DNA from: Clostridia bacterium
GTDB lineage: Bacteria > Bacillota > Clostridia > Christensenellales > Aristaeellaceae
Assembly: GCA_016296675.1 (NCBI GenBank)
Contig: JAEDIV010000026.1
Location: forward strand, 1 to 21,106
DNA length: 21,106 nt
Direction of reading: 5' to 3'
Below the pieces are notes generated by a model. That model saw nothing but the letters and a program-made list of their open reading frames with translations, was not told the origin of the DNA and did not search any database. A program made the translations under genes and the position numbers. Shown here one piece after another: positions 1-7,370 of the stretch; the stretch's first letter is position 1; each line of letters begins with the position of its first letter.

Positions 1-2
1 TT

Positions 3-2063
3 ATGCCGTTTTATGAGTACGAGCATATCCCGGGCGTAGACTGGCTGGGCAGAAATATTGACACAGAAATGACGCCCAAGCAGGTTGCCAGCGCTGCGCA
101 GCAGCTGGGCAAAAAGCATGTGCTTACCGAAACCTTCGCCTGCTGCGGCTGGGACGTAACGCCCACCGAGCTTAAGCGAATTGCTGAATGGCAGTATGTC
201 AACGGCGTGAACCTCATGTGCCAGCACCTGTATCCGTATTCCGTGCGAGGCCAGAGAAAGAGAGACTATCCGGCGTTTTATTCCAATCACAATCCGTGGA
301 TGAAGGATTTCAAGCATTTCAACGACTACTTTACCGCGCTTGGCTATATGCTGGCCGAAAGCCAGGAAGTGGCAGAGACGCTGGTCATCCATCCGATTCA
401 TTCCGCTTACTTCACCTTCAAGCGCAACGAGCCTGACTGCGTAAGCGACCTTAACAAAAAGTTCCAGACGCTGGTTGAATCCCTTGGCGCTCGCGGCATC
501 GGGCACCACTATGCGGATGAAACGCTGCTCGCGAAGTACGGCTCTGTTACCGAAAAGGGCAGAATCAATGTAGGCAAGTGCAGCTATTCCTACGTTGTCG
601 TTCCCGATATGAAGGGGCTTGACAGAACGACCGTTGAAATCCTCAAAAAATACGTCGCCAACGGCGGAAAGATTTTCTTTGCCGGTCAGGGCGTGCCTAC
701 GCACATCGACGGCGTTAAGGAAGATATCGGATTAGAAAGCAATATCGCATTTGAAGATATCAGAAATCCCGGCGTATACACCAATCGCACGGATACGGCG
801 ATCCGCATGACGATCAGAAAGAGCGCTTTCGGAAACTTCATCTATGCCGTCAATCTTTCAAAGGATCAGAAGGAAGACATTACCATTCATGTAAATGCGC
901 ACGGCGCGAAGAAGTTCAATCTTGAAACGCGCGCCTTTGAACCCATCTATTTCGAAGAGCCCGCTTCCGGCGGCATCGACCTTCCGCTTTCCCTGAATCC
1001 TGCTGAATCCGTCGTGGTGTTCCTTTCTGCTACTGCAAGAGCATGCGGCAAGATGGAAGTCGGCGAGGGAAGAAAGATTTTCGCGCCGCAGGCAGTGATA
1101 GCGGAAATGGACGAAAACGCGCTGACTATCGATACCTGCCGTCTTTCCTATGACAATAAGGAATTCACCCCTTCCATGCATGTGATGGCGGTTTCCGACA
1201 AGCTTCTTCGCGCAAAGCGCAACGGAAGCATCTATCTTAAGTATACCTTCGACATGCACGCAAAGCCCGAAAAGATTCGCATTGAGGCAGAGAAGATGCA
1301 TGCCGCTGCTGCATGGCTCAATGATGAACCGATTGCCTTTGATAAGGCTGGCACACAGGATCTGTCGTTTGTAAGCTGTGATATCGCGGATAAGGTCAAG
1401 CTTGGCAGAAACGAAGTTGTATTCCTGATTGATTACTATCAGACGGAGCATGTATACAAAGTCTTTAACGGCGTATACTACGACTTTGACGGCACGACGG
1501 AAAGCCTTATGAACTGCTTAAGCTATGAAACCGACATTGAAGCCATCTACTTAAGAGGCGATTTCTGCGTTGAAAACACGGGCGATTTCACGGACGGCGC
1601 AAAGAAGACGCTGATTGCCGAGGATGCGTTCCGCATAACGCTTCCGAGAAAGTTTGTCACCCTCGACAGTCTGGCCAAAGACGGCTTCCCGTTCTTCGCC
1701 GGATCCATCAAGGTTAAGATGGTTGTAAAAGCAAGCGGAAACGAAAAGTATCTGCGCCTTGCGGGCAGATATCACACGGCCAAAGTATCCGTAAACGGAT
1801 CGGAAGAAAAGCTTCTCATGTTTACAGATACCCTCGATGTTTCGGGCCTTCTGAAGAAGGGTGAAAACGAGATTACGATCACGCTTACCAACAGCTGCCG
1901 AAATCTCTACGGTCCGTTCCACAATCCGAAGGATCCCGAGTCCTACGCAGTCGGTCCGGATTCGTTCTCGCTGTACGGAAGCTGGGCGGACGGCAAGAGC
2001 GAAAGATATCGCAAAGAGTATGCCTTCACCAGATTCGGCGTTGACTATATTGAGCTGATATAA
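3..2063 (+). CDS. Glycosidase-like protein, 5'-truncated by the window edge
   Basis: The visible 686 residues look like the middle and C-terminal part of a large glycoside hydrolase of the GH2/GH106-like kind. The first Met falls at base 3, but residues 1-20 already read as the inside of a domain (EYEHIPGVDWLGR), so the true start is probably upstream. Residues 40-50 (VLTETFACCGW) hold a conserved-looking Glu at 43 that could be catalytic. Residues about 205-240 form a Rossmann-like segment with a KYVANGGKIFFAG motif, as in the glutamine-amidotransferase-like domain of such enzymes. The last 350 residues are beta-rich and include galactose-binding-like segments (near 575-640, with KVSVNGSEE). 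No signal peptide can be judged. A terminator follows directly, so this ends a transcription unit. The family is inferred from remembered motif resemblance; the substrate is unknown, though rhamnose- or uronate-containing plant polysaccharide would suit the kdu genes nearby. Confidence 0.7.
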   Translation: MPFYEYEHIPGVDWLGRNIDTEMTPKQVASAAQQLGKKHVLTETFACCGWDVTPTELKRIAEWQYVNGVNLMCQHLYPYSVRGQRKRDYPAFYSNHNPWMKDFKHFNDYFTALGYMLAESQEVAETLVIHPIHSAYFTFKRNEPDCVSDLNKKFQTLVESLGARGIGHHYADETLLAKYGSVTEKGRINVGKCSYSYVVVPDMKGLDRTTVEILKKYVANGGKIFFAGQGVPTHIDGVKEDIGLESNIAFEDIRNPGVYTNRTDTAIRMTIRKSAFGNFIYAVNLSKDQKEDITIHVNAHGAKKFNLETRAFEPIYFEEPASGGIDLPLSLNPAESVVVFLSATARACGKMEVGEGRKIFAPQAVIAEMDENALTIDTCRLSYDNKEFTPSMHVMAVSDKLLRAKRNGSIYLKYTFDMHAKPEKIRIEAEKMHAAAAWLNDEPIAFDKAGTQDLSFVSCDIADKVKLGRNEVVFLIDYYQTEHVYKVFNGVYYDFDGTTESLMNCLSYETDIEAIYLRGDFCVENTGDFTDGAKKTLIAEDAFRITLPRKFVTLDSLAKDGFPFFAGSIKVKMVVKASGNEKYLRLAGRYHTAKVSVNGSEEKLLMFTDTLDVSGLLKKGENEITITLTNSCRNLYGPFHNPKDPESYAVGPDSFSLYGSWADGKSERYRKEYAFTRFGVDYIELI

Positions 2064-2073
2064 TGTAAAGCCA

Positions 2074-2110
2074 TGCGCGCACAGATGCTGTGAACTGTGC
2101 GCGCAATTTT
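2074..2110 (+). terminator. Intrinsic terminator of the glycosidase-like gene
   Basis: An 11-bp perfect stem, TGCGCGCACAG (2074-2084) with CTGTGCGCGCA (2095-2105), is followed by ATTTTAAT. It lies 10 bases after the stop codon. The U-tract is short but the stem is very stable. Confidence 0.8.
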
Positions 2111-2222
2111 AATCTATTAAAATAATGTGGCAGTTTAAACTGAATCGCAATTAATAATTTACGTTTTTAGCGTATACAAGTCTAAATTGAAGTGATACCA
2201 TAATACACATAGGATACCGATT

Positions 2223-2313
2223 CCTTTAAGCCGTTCCGGGAGTTCGGCAAGGTGACGGGCTGATATTTGTGTGCGTATACGCCTTCATCTTGCGGATGAA
2301 GGCTTTATTTTTT
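2223..2313 (+). promoter_or_regulatory. PyrR-responsive transcription attenuator
   Basis: Three mutually exclusive RNA pairings can be read directly. (1) A PyrR-binding-loop-like hairpin at 2223-2252: CCUU/AAGG lower stem, UAA bulge, GCCG/CGGC upper stem and a loop UUCCGGGAGUU, close to the Bacillus loop consensus UCCNGNGAGG but one base shorter. (2) An antiterminator pairing GCAAGGTGA (2247-2255) with TCATCTTGC (2285-2293), nine pairs with one G-U. (3) A terminator GCCTTCATC (2281-2289) with GATGAAGGC (2295-2303), followed by TTTATTTTTT. The antiterminator uses bases from both other hairpins, which is the known architecture: UMP-bound PyrR stabilises hairpin 1, frees the terminator and shuts off the operon. 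The promoter is unclear. Weak candidates are TTGAAG 2187-2192 with TAGGAT 2210-2215, or TTTACG 2158-2163 with TCTAAA 2181-2186. Otherwise 2111-2222 is AT-rich and shows nothing more. Confidence 0.85.
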
Positions 2314-2328
2314 ACGGAGGATTGCGGC

Positions 2329-2865
2329 ATGCTTCAAAAGGCGATGATCATGGACGAGCGCGCGATTATGCGTGCGCTTACGCGAATTGCCCACGAAATC
2401 ATTGAGCGCAATAGCGGCGCCAAGGACGTAGTATTGATCGGCATCAAAAGACGCGGCGTTCCGCTTGCCAAAATGATCAGGGACGAAATTCTGCGCGTTG
2501 AAGGCGTAGAATGCGAAATCGGAGAACTGGACATCACCTTTTACCGAGATGATCTTACGCATAAAGAAGAGCAGCCCAAGGTGAACGGAACAAACATCCC
2601 GTTTTCGATCGTCGGAAAAACCGTGGTCATGGTGGACGACGTTCTGTTTACCGGACGCACGGCCAGAGCGGCGATGGATCAGCTGATGGACATCGGACGG
2701 GCCAGAAAGATTCAGCTGGCGGTCCTCATTGACAGAGGACACAGGGAACTTCCGATCCGTGCGGATTTTGTGGGCAAAAATGTGCCCACATCCCTTTCGG
2801 AGCGCGTTGGCGTTACGATCAGGGAGATTGACGGCGATAACAGCGTGAAGCTGTTTGAAGCATAG
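2329..2865 (+). CDS. pyrR: Bifunctional pyr operon regulator / uracil phosphoribosyltransferase PyrR
   Basis: PyrR binds pyr mRNA in a UMP/UTP-dependent way to promote attenuation, and in many species also makes UMP from uracil and PRPP. The protein is 178 residues, the usual family length. It carries the type I phosphoribosyltransferase PRPP motif at 99-111 (VVMVDDVLFTGRT), the GIKRRGVPLA segment at 38-47 and the ELDITFYRDD segment at 66-75, typical of PyrR. The frame is open upstream to 2269, but ATG 2329 is chosen because ACGGAGG (2314-2320) stands 8 bases before it and the resulting N-terminus fits the family. The ribosome binding site follows immediately after the U-tract of the attenuator terminator. 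The uracil permease gene begins 28 bases downstream, so the two form an autoregulated uptake and salvage operon. No biosynthetic pyr genes follow here. Confidence 0.95.
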   Translation: MLQKAMIMDERAIMRALTRIAHEIIERNSGAKDVVLIGIKRRGVPLAKMIRDEILRVEGVECEIGELDITFYRDDLTHKEEQPKVNGTNIPFSIVGKTVVMVDDVLFTGRTARAAMDQLMDIGRARKIQLAVLIDRGHRELPIRADFVGKNVPTSLSERVGVTIREIDGDNSVKLFEA

Positions 2866-2893
2866 ACACCAAGGAAAAATAGGAGGAGAAAAC

Positions 2894-4357
2894 ATGTCTC
2901 AGAATGGCATCAAAGACGCCCGCAAGCTTGGTTATCCCAAGATGATGACCTTAGGCGTCCAGCACATGTTCGCCATGTTCGGCGCAACTGTCCTCGTACC
3001 CATGATCACCGGCCTCAGCGTATCTGCTACGCTTCTTTTTGCCGGTCTTGGAACGCTTCTGTTCCACTTCTTAACCAAGGGCAAGATCCCCGCTTTCCTG
3101 GGCTCTTCCTTCGCTTTCCTCGGCGGCTATGCTGCCATCACCAAGTGGAGCGACTATGTACAGAACGCTGAAACCGGCGCGTGGGAACTGGCAAAGGATG
3201 TCAACCATCCTGAGTTCCTGCCTTATGCCTGCATCGGCGTCGCCTGCGCTGGTCTTGTATATCTGGTTCTGGCTGCGCTCATCCGCACCTTCGGCGCCAA
3301 GAAAGTTATGCGCTTCTTCCCGCCGATCGTAACCGGTCCCATCATCATTGCCATCGGTATCACCCTGGCAAACTCCGCCATCAACTCCTGCATGAAGTCC
3401 TGGCCTATCGCTCTGGTTGCCATCGCTGTTGTTATCATCTGCAACATCTGGGGCAAGGGCATGATCAAGATCATCCCCATTCTCCTGGGCGTTATCGCTT
3501 CCTATGTTGTAGCCGCAATTTTCGGAAAAGTTGATTTCACTGCCGTTTCTGAAGCCAAGTGGATCGGCCTCCCCTTCGGCCTTGAAGACACCGTATTCAG
3601 CCTCTTCACTTCCGCCAAGGAATTTGTTTACGGCGTAGCCACCAACGGCCCCGACGCCGTCACCCTCGAAGCTGCCAAGGAAGCCGGAGAAGGCTTTGCC
3701 ACCAAGGGCGGCCTGATCCTGACCTCCATCATCACCATCATGCCCATCGCGCTTGCTACCATCGTTGAGCACATCGGCGACGTTTGCGCCATCAGCTCCA
3801 CGGTAGGCGAAAACTTCATCGAAGAGCCCGGCCTGCATCGCACCATGATGGGCGACGGTCTTGCCACCTCCATCGCAGCTCTCTTCGGCGCTCCCGCCAA
3901 CACCACCTACGGCGAAAACACCGGCGTTCTTGCGCTCTCCAAGGTTTATGATCCCAAGGTAGTCCGCATTGCCGCCTATCTCGCCATCCTCTTCTCCTTC
4001 TGCCCGAAGTTCGCGGCGCTGGTTTCTTCCATGCCCGAAGCAACTGTCGGCGGTGTATCCATGATCCTTTACGGTATGATCTCCGCTGTTGGTGTACGCA
4101 ATGTTGTTGAGAATCAGGTTGATTTCACCAAGAACCGCAACGTTATCATCGCTGCCGTTATCATGGTTCTGGCTCTTGGTATCAAGTTCTCCGACGCCGG
4201 CGCGATCAGATTTGCCATCGGCGCTGTCAACATCGAGCTCTCGGGTCTCGCTGTAGCCGCTGTCGTCGGTATCGTTCTCAATGCCATCCTGCCCGGCAAC
4301 GACTATGTGTTCGGCTCCAACAAGCAGGGCGACACTTCCGTAAACTTCAAGGTCTGA
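2894..4357 (+). CDS. pyrP: Uracil permease (UraA/PyrP, NCS2 family)
   Basis: This is an integral membrane nucleobase:cation symporter, 487 residues with about 12-14 hydrophobic segments. Visible family marks are LGVQHMFAMFGATVLVP at 17-33 (the NCS2 N-terminal motif), FFPPIVTGPIIIAIG around 142-156, and the substrate-site stretch TTYGENTGVLALSKVYDP around 337-354 containing the conserved GENTG. A charged loop of about 60 residues around 210-275 is predicted to lie outside the membrane. ATG 2894 is chosen over the upstream in-frame ATG at 2855 because AGGAGG (2881-2886) is 7 bases ahead and the N-terminus then matches the family. It follows pyrR and should be under the same PyrR attenuator. Its codons are strongly C-ending (GCC, ATC, ACC) compared with neighbours. 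The closest alternative is a xanthine/uracil permease of the same family, but the context favours uracil. Confidence 0.93.
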   Translation: MSQNGIKDARKLGYPKMMTLGVQHMFAMFGATVLVPMITGLSVSATLLFAGLGTLLFHFLTKGKIPAFLGSSFAFLGGYAAITKWSDYVQNAETGAWELAKDVNHPEFLPYACIGVACAGLVYLVLAALIRTFGAKKVMRFFPPIVTGPIIIAIGITLANSAINSCMKSWPIALVAIAVVIICNIWGKGMIKIIPILLGVIASYVVAAIFGKVDFTAVSEAKWIGLPFGLEDTVFSLFTSAKEFVYGVATNGPDAVTLEAAKEAGEGFATKGGLILTSIITIMPIALATIVEHIGDVCAISSTVGENFIEEPGLHRTMMGDGLATSIAALFGAPANTTYGENTGVLALSKVYDPKVVRIAAYLAILFSFCPKFAALVSSMPEATVGGVSMILYGMISAVGVRNVVENQVDFTKNRNVIIAAVIMVLALGIKFSDAGAIRFAIGAVNIELSGLAVAAVVGIVLNAILPGNDYVFGSNKQGDTSVNFKV

Positions 4358-4369
4358 TAGACTGCTTTA

Positions 4370-4415
4370 TAAAAAAGGGGCTGCTGCAGTTCAAGTTCTG
4401 CAGCAGTCTTTTTTC
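4370..4415. terminator. Bidirectional terminator between uraA and rqcH
   Basis: A 9-bp perfect stem, CTGCTGCAG (4381-4389) with CTGCAGCAG (4398-4406), has TCTTTTTT on the plus-strand exit and, read on the minus strand, CCCCTTTTTT. Both genes converge here, so one hairpin probably serves both. Confidence 0.9.
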
Positions 4416-6122
4416 TCATTCGGGCGATACAAACACGGTTCTCTGGTGCGTGTAGATGACAAAACCTGGTTTGGAGCCGGAAGGCTTTTTGACGAATTTC
4501 CGCCTTGTGTAATCGACGGGGACATTCGAGCCTGCGGAAAGGCTGGAATGCTTTGCGGTAAGCTTTGCGGCAAAAAGCATGGTTTCGTCGGTCGGGTTTT
4601 CGCTTTTGATAATCACGTGTGAGCCCGGCGCATCCTTTACGTGCATCCACCATTCGTTTGGCTCTGCTGAAAAGGTGAGCTTTTCATTTTGAAGATTGTT
4701 TCTTCCGACAAAGATTTCTGTTCCGTCGGGAGCGGTATACTGAAACGGGGACGACGGGGGAAGGGCCTTGACCTGACGGCGGGTCGAAGTATCCTTGATA
4801 TAGCCGAGCTTGACAAGTTCGCTTCGAAGCTCCCAAAGGCTGGATTCATCGGTACATTTTGTAAGGTTTTCCATCTGGCCTTCGAGGTAGATGAGCTCCT
4901 CCTGGGCGAGGAGGCGCTGTTCTTCTGCAAGCTTTTTCGCGCTTTGCGCTTTTCGGTAGAGCTTGAAATATTTCTGTGCATTGGCTGTTGCATTCAGTTT
5001 TTCGTCCAGCTGGATTTCAAGCGGCGTAAGCGCTTCATCATAATAGTTGGGAATAAAGACCGTTTTCGCGCCTTTTTTGACAAGGTGCGGGCAGGCGGAG
5101 AGGAGTTCGCCTTTGATCCGGTATTCTTCCATATGCTCACCGCCTTCAAGCGCTTCCAGCTGAAGGGCGATTTTCTTTTCAAGGCGGTCGATGTTGTTCT
5201 TGATTACCTTGTGGACCGCAGCGGACTTTTGCTTCATGCGCTCGGCAAGGTCGCGGGTGTAATAGAAATTGTCGATGGCTTCTGAGAGTGTTGGAAAATG
5301 TTTCTTTTGAAAGGATGCACGGCTTTTGTATTCAAATGCCAACAGATCCATTGCTTCTTCGTTGTCATTGAGCTGAACAGACGGAGACGGAGAGGAAAGA
5401 ATGGAGTTCATTTCCCTGATGATCAGAGGGGATACGGCGCCGACGGAAATATCTTCAAGCCGGGCGTCCTCATTTCCGCTTACTCTGAAAGCGAGTTCCC
5501 TTGAAAGAGGAGCGGAAAGACCGCTGATGATGCCGGAAAGCGTCTTTGAAAGGAGACCGGATGAGGAAGAAAGCGCGTTTGACAGCGCCTTTTCATCAAG
5601 CGCGTCAAATGGCATTTTTCCATGCTCCGGAGGACGTGTGTACATTAAACCCGGCAGCACCTCTCTTACGCTGGACATCGCCTCATTTACGCGGCGGGCG
5701 CTTTCCATAATCCGTCCGTCTTTGTTTATGAGGATGATATTTGAATGCTTGCCCATGAATTCGCAGACGATTGTTTTTTCATTCTGATCGCCCAGTTCGT
5801 CAATGTGGTCGATGCCGATTTCAAGGATACGGTCGCTGAGCGCCTGGCGGACAAAGCGTATGCGTCCTCCGATCAGATGTTTTCTCATAAGCATGCACAG
5901 ATTCGGCGGCTCCAGGGGATTGCTCTTTTTGATTTTTGTGATATGCGCGCGCGCACAGCCTGCGCTTGCGGACAAAAGCAGGTTATGATTGTCGCCCTGA
6001 GAGCGGACTGTGATGATCACTTCGTCCCGTTCGGGCTGCGTGATTTTATCGACGCGTCCGCCCGCGAGAAGGGCGTTTAATTCGTGTGCGATCAGATGAA
6101 ATGTTACGCCGTCCATCGGCAT
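4416..6122 (-). CDS. rqcH: Ribosome quality control factor RqcH (NFACT family, FbpA/Rqc2-like)
   Basis: RqcH binds obstructed 50S subunits carrying peptidyl-tRNA, recruits tRNA-Ala and adds a C-terminal alanine tail that marks the stalled peptide for degradation. The 568-residue protein has an NFACT-N domain (about 1-260, with MDGVTFHLI at the start and CEFMGKHSNIILI near 118-130), a helical coiled-coil middle (about 270-430) and an NFACT-R domain (about 440-540, with NEWWMHVKDAPGSHVII). Asp97-Arg98 (SDRIL) match the D97/R98 pair required for Ala tailing in B. subtilis. ATG 6122 is chosen although the frame runs back to 6332: GGGAGG lies 9 bases ahead of it and the family start is MxMDG. Older annotation calls such proteins fibronectin-binding. 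It is a single-gene unit divergent from gerM. Confidence 0.93.
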   Translation of the reverse strand: MPMDGVTFHLIAHELNALLAGGRVDKITQPERDEVIITVRSQGDNHNLLLSASAGCARAHITKIKKSNPLEPPNLCMLMRKHLIGGRIRFVRQALSDRILEIGIDHIDELGDQNEKTIVCEFMGKHSNIILINKDGRIMESARRVNEAMSSVREVLPGLMYTRPPEHGKMPFDALDEKALSNALSSSSGLLSKTLSGIISGLSAPLSRELAFRVSGNEDARLEDISVGAVSPLIIREMNSILSSPSPSVQLNDNEEAMDLLAFEYKSRASFQKKHFPTLSEAIDNFYYTRDLAERMKQKSAAVHKVIKNNIDRLEKKIALQLEALEGGEHMEEYRIKGELLSACPHLVKKGAKTVFIPNYYDEALTPLEIQLDEKLNATANAQKYFKLYRKAQSAKKLAEEQRLLAQEELIYLEGQMENLTKCTDESSLWELRSELVKLGYIKDTSTRRQVKALPPSSPFQYTAPDGTEIFVGRNNLQNEKLTFSAEPNEWWMHVKDAPGSHVIIKSENPTDETMLFAAKLTAKHSSLSAGSNVPVDYTRRKFVKKPSGSKPGFVIYTHQRTVFVSPE

Positions 6123-6153
6123 GATGGGTGACCTCCCAATATATGATTGTATC

Positions 6154-6182
6154 ATTATACACGGTTTATCCGTAAATTTCAA
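6154..6182 (-). promoter_or_regulatory. Promoter of rqcH
   Basis: On the minus strand TTGAAA (6182-6177) is separated by exactly 17 bases from TATAAT (6159-6154), a near-consensus housekeeping promoter about 30 bases upstream of the rqcH start. Confidence 0.75.
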
Positions 6183-6188
6183 CAAAGA

Positions 6189-6217
6189 TTGATTCTCATA
6201 AAAAGATGTGCTAAAAT
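6189..6217 (+). promoter_or_regulatory. Promoter of the gerM operon
   Basis: TTGATT (6189-6194), a 17-base spacer and TAAAAT (6212-6217). It sits back to back with the rqcH promoter, with the two -35 boxes only 6 bases apart. The leader to gerM would be about 75 bases. Confidence 0.6.
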
Positions 6218-6299
6218 AAAACGGTGCGCTTTTTCGAATACCTTCTTCGCCTTTTGAATAGCATGACAAAGTCAGAATGCGCGTAGGAGGGAGATTCGC

Positions 6300-7352
6300 A
6301 TGACGATCAGGTACAATCTCAAATGGCCGCATCTGGTGGCGGCGGTGATTATTCTTATTGCCATTATAGCCATATGTTTACCGGAGGCGCAAAACAGCGC
6401 GGAGGACAAAAACGAACCTCAGATCACGCCGAGCCCTTATCTGACGCCCGTCAATGAGGAGGATGCGCCGGATCAGATGAATACGGTCGCCTATTATCAA
6501 GACGACAACGGCTATCTGGTTCCGGTTATGCGCACCATTGGAGCGGAGGAAGGCATCGCGCGCGCGACGCTGAATCTGATGATCAAAAGCGTCTACAACG
6601 ACATGGAAGCAGCGCGGATGGGCTTAAGATGCGTGATTCCCGAAAACACCAAGTTTGATCTTGATATTTCAGGCGGTACGGCGAGAGTGGACATGAGCAA
6701 GGAGGCGCTCAATTCACCGGACGCGGTCAGCGAATTCAATATGGTTTCGGCAATTGTTCAAACGCTTACAGACTTTCCGACGGTTGAAAGAGTAAAGTTT
6801 CTGATCGACGGAAAGGAAACGCAGCGCCTGCCCTTTGGAACGGGAATATCCGGCGAATTCACGAGGGGATACATGAACCTTGAAAGCACGGATCTAAGCG
6901 ATCCTGACAGCACGGTGACGCTGTATTTTACCGGAGAATCGCCGTCGATGATCATCCCGGTGACGCGGGCGGTTTACGGCAAGGGCGATATTCAAACGGC
7001 TGTAATGGAGCTTGTCAAAGGCCCGGGCAGTCTTTCGCCGCTCAACAGCGTGATACCCTCCGGATGCGGGCTGAAAAGCGTCAGGGTAGAAGACGGTGTT
7101 GCGTATGTCGATTTTACGCGGGACTTTATTTCAATTGCGGAAGAGTCAGACGGCGGGCGGATGGCGCTTCGGGCACTGGTGCTTACATGTATGCAGTTTG
7201 AAGGCGTAAAAAGCGTGAAAGTGCTGGTAGAGGGCGAAGAATACGATACCGGAAAAGGAACGCTTGCAAAGCCTACGTTTGTCAACAGCGCATCGGATAT
7301 ACAGGATGCGTTTATCAGGAAAAAGACAGAGGATATCTTTGAGTTTGAATAG
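6300..7352 (+). CDS. gerM: GerMN-domain protein (GerM-like sporulation/germination protein)
   Basis: This 350-residue secreted or anchored protein has a basic start and one hydrophobic segment (about 11-28), then a low-complexity linker (ITPSPYLTP). It carries two GerMN-type repeats: about 89-187 (IPENTKFDLDISGGTARVDM) and about 231-317 (IPSGCGLKSVRVEDGVAYVDF). GerM in Bacillus is needed for forespore engulfment and spore cortex, and acts on the outer side of the membrane. Cys26 (IAIC) is not a good lipobox, so a signal anchor is likelier than a lipoprotein. AGGAGG stands 8-10 bases before ATG 6300. The rph-rdgB fusion gene starts 18 bases downstream. The order gerM-rph-rdgB-phosphoesterase is that of B. 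subtilis gerM-rph-ysnA-ysnB, which supports the name. Confidence 0.85.
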   Translation: MTIRYNLKWPHLVAAVIILIAIIAICLPEAQNSAEDKNEPQITPSPYLTPVNEEDAPDQMNTVAYYQDDNGYLVPVMRTIGAEEGIARATLNLMIKSVYNDMEAARMGLRCVIPENTKFDLDISGGTARVDMSKEALNSPDAVSEFNMVSAIVQTLTDFPTVERVKFLIDGKETQRLPFGTGISGEFTRGYMNLESTDLSDPDSTVTLYFTGESPSMIIPVTRAVYGKGDIQTAVMELVKGPGSLSPLNSVIPSGCGLKSVRVEDGVAYVDFTRDFISIAEESDGGRMALRALVLTCMQFEGVKSVKVLVEGEEYDTGKGTLAKPTFVNSASDIQDAFIRKKTEDIFEFE

Positions 7353-7370
7353 CGAAAGGGAGATTTACAA

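Noticed and set aside
3071..3838. 255-codon minus-strand frame inside the permease gene
   Set aside because: It is Gly/Asp-rich antisense of a hydrophobic transporter, the expected result of C-ending codons.
4689..5285. 198-codon plus-strand frame inside rqcH
   Set aside because: It is an antisense shadow of the rqcH coiled-coil and C-terminal region, without family motifs or a ribosome binding site.
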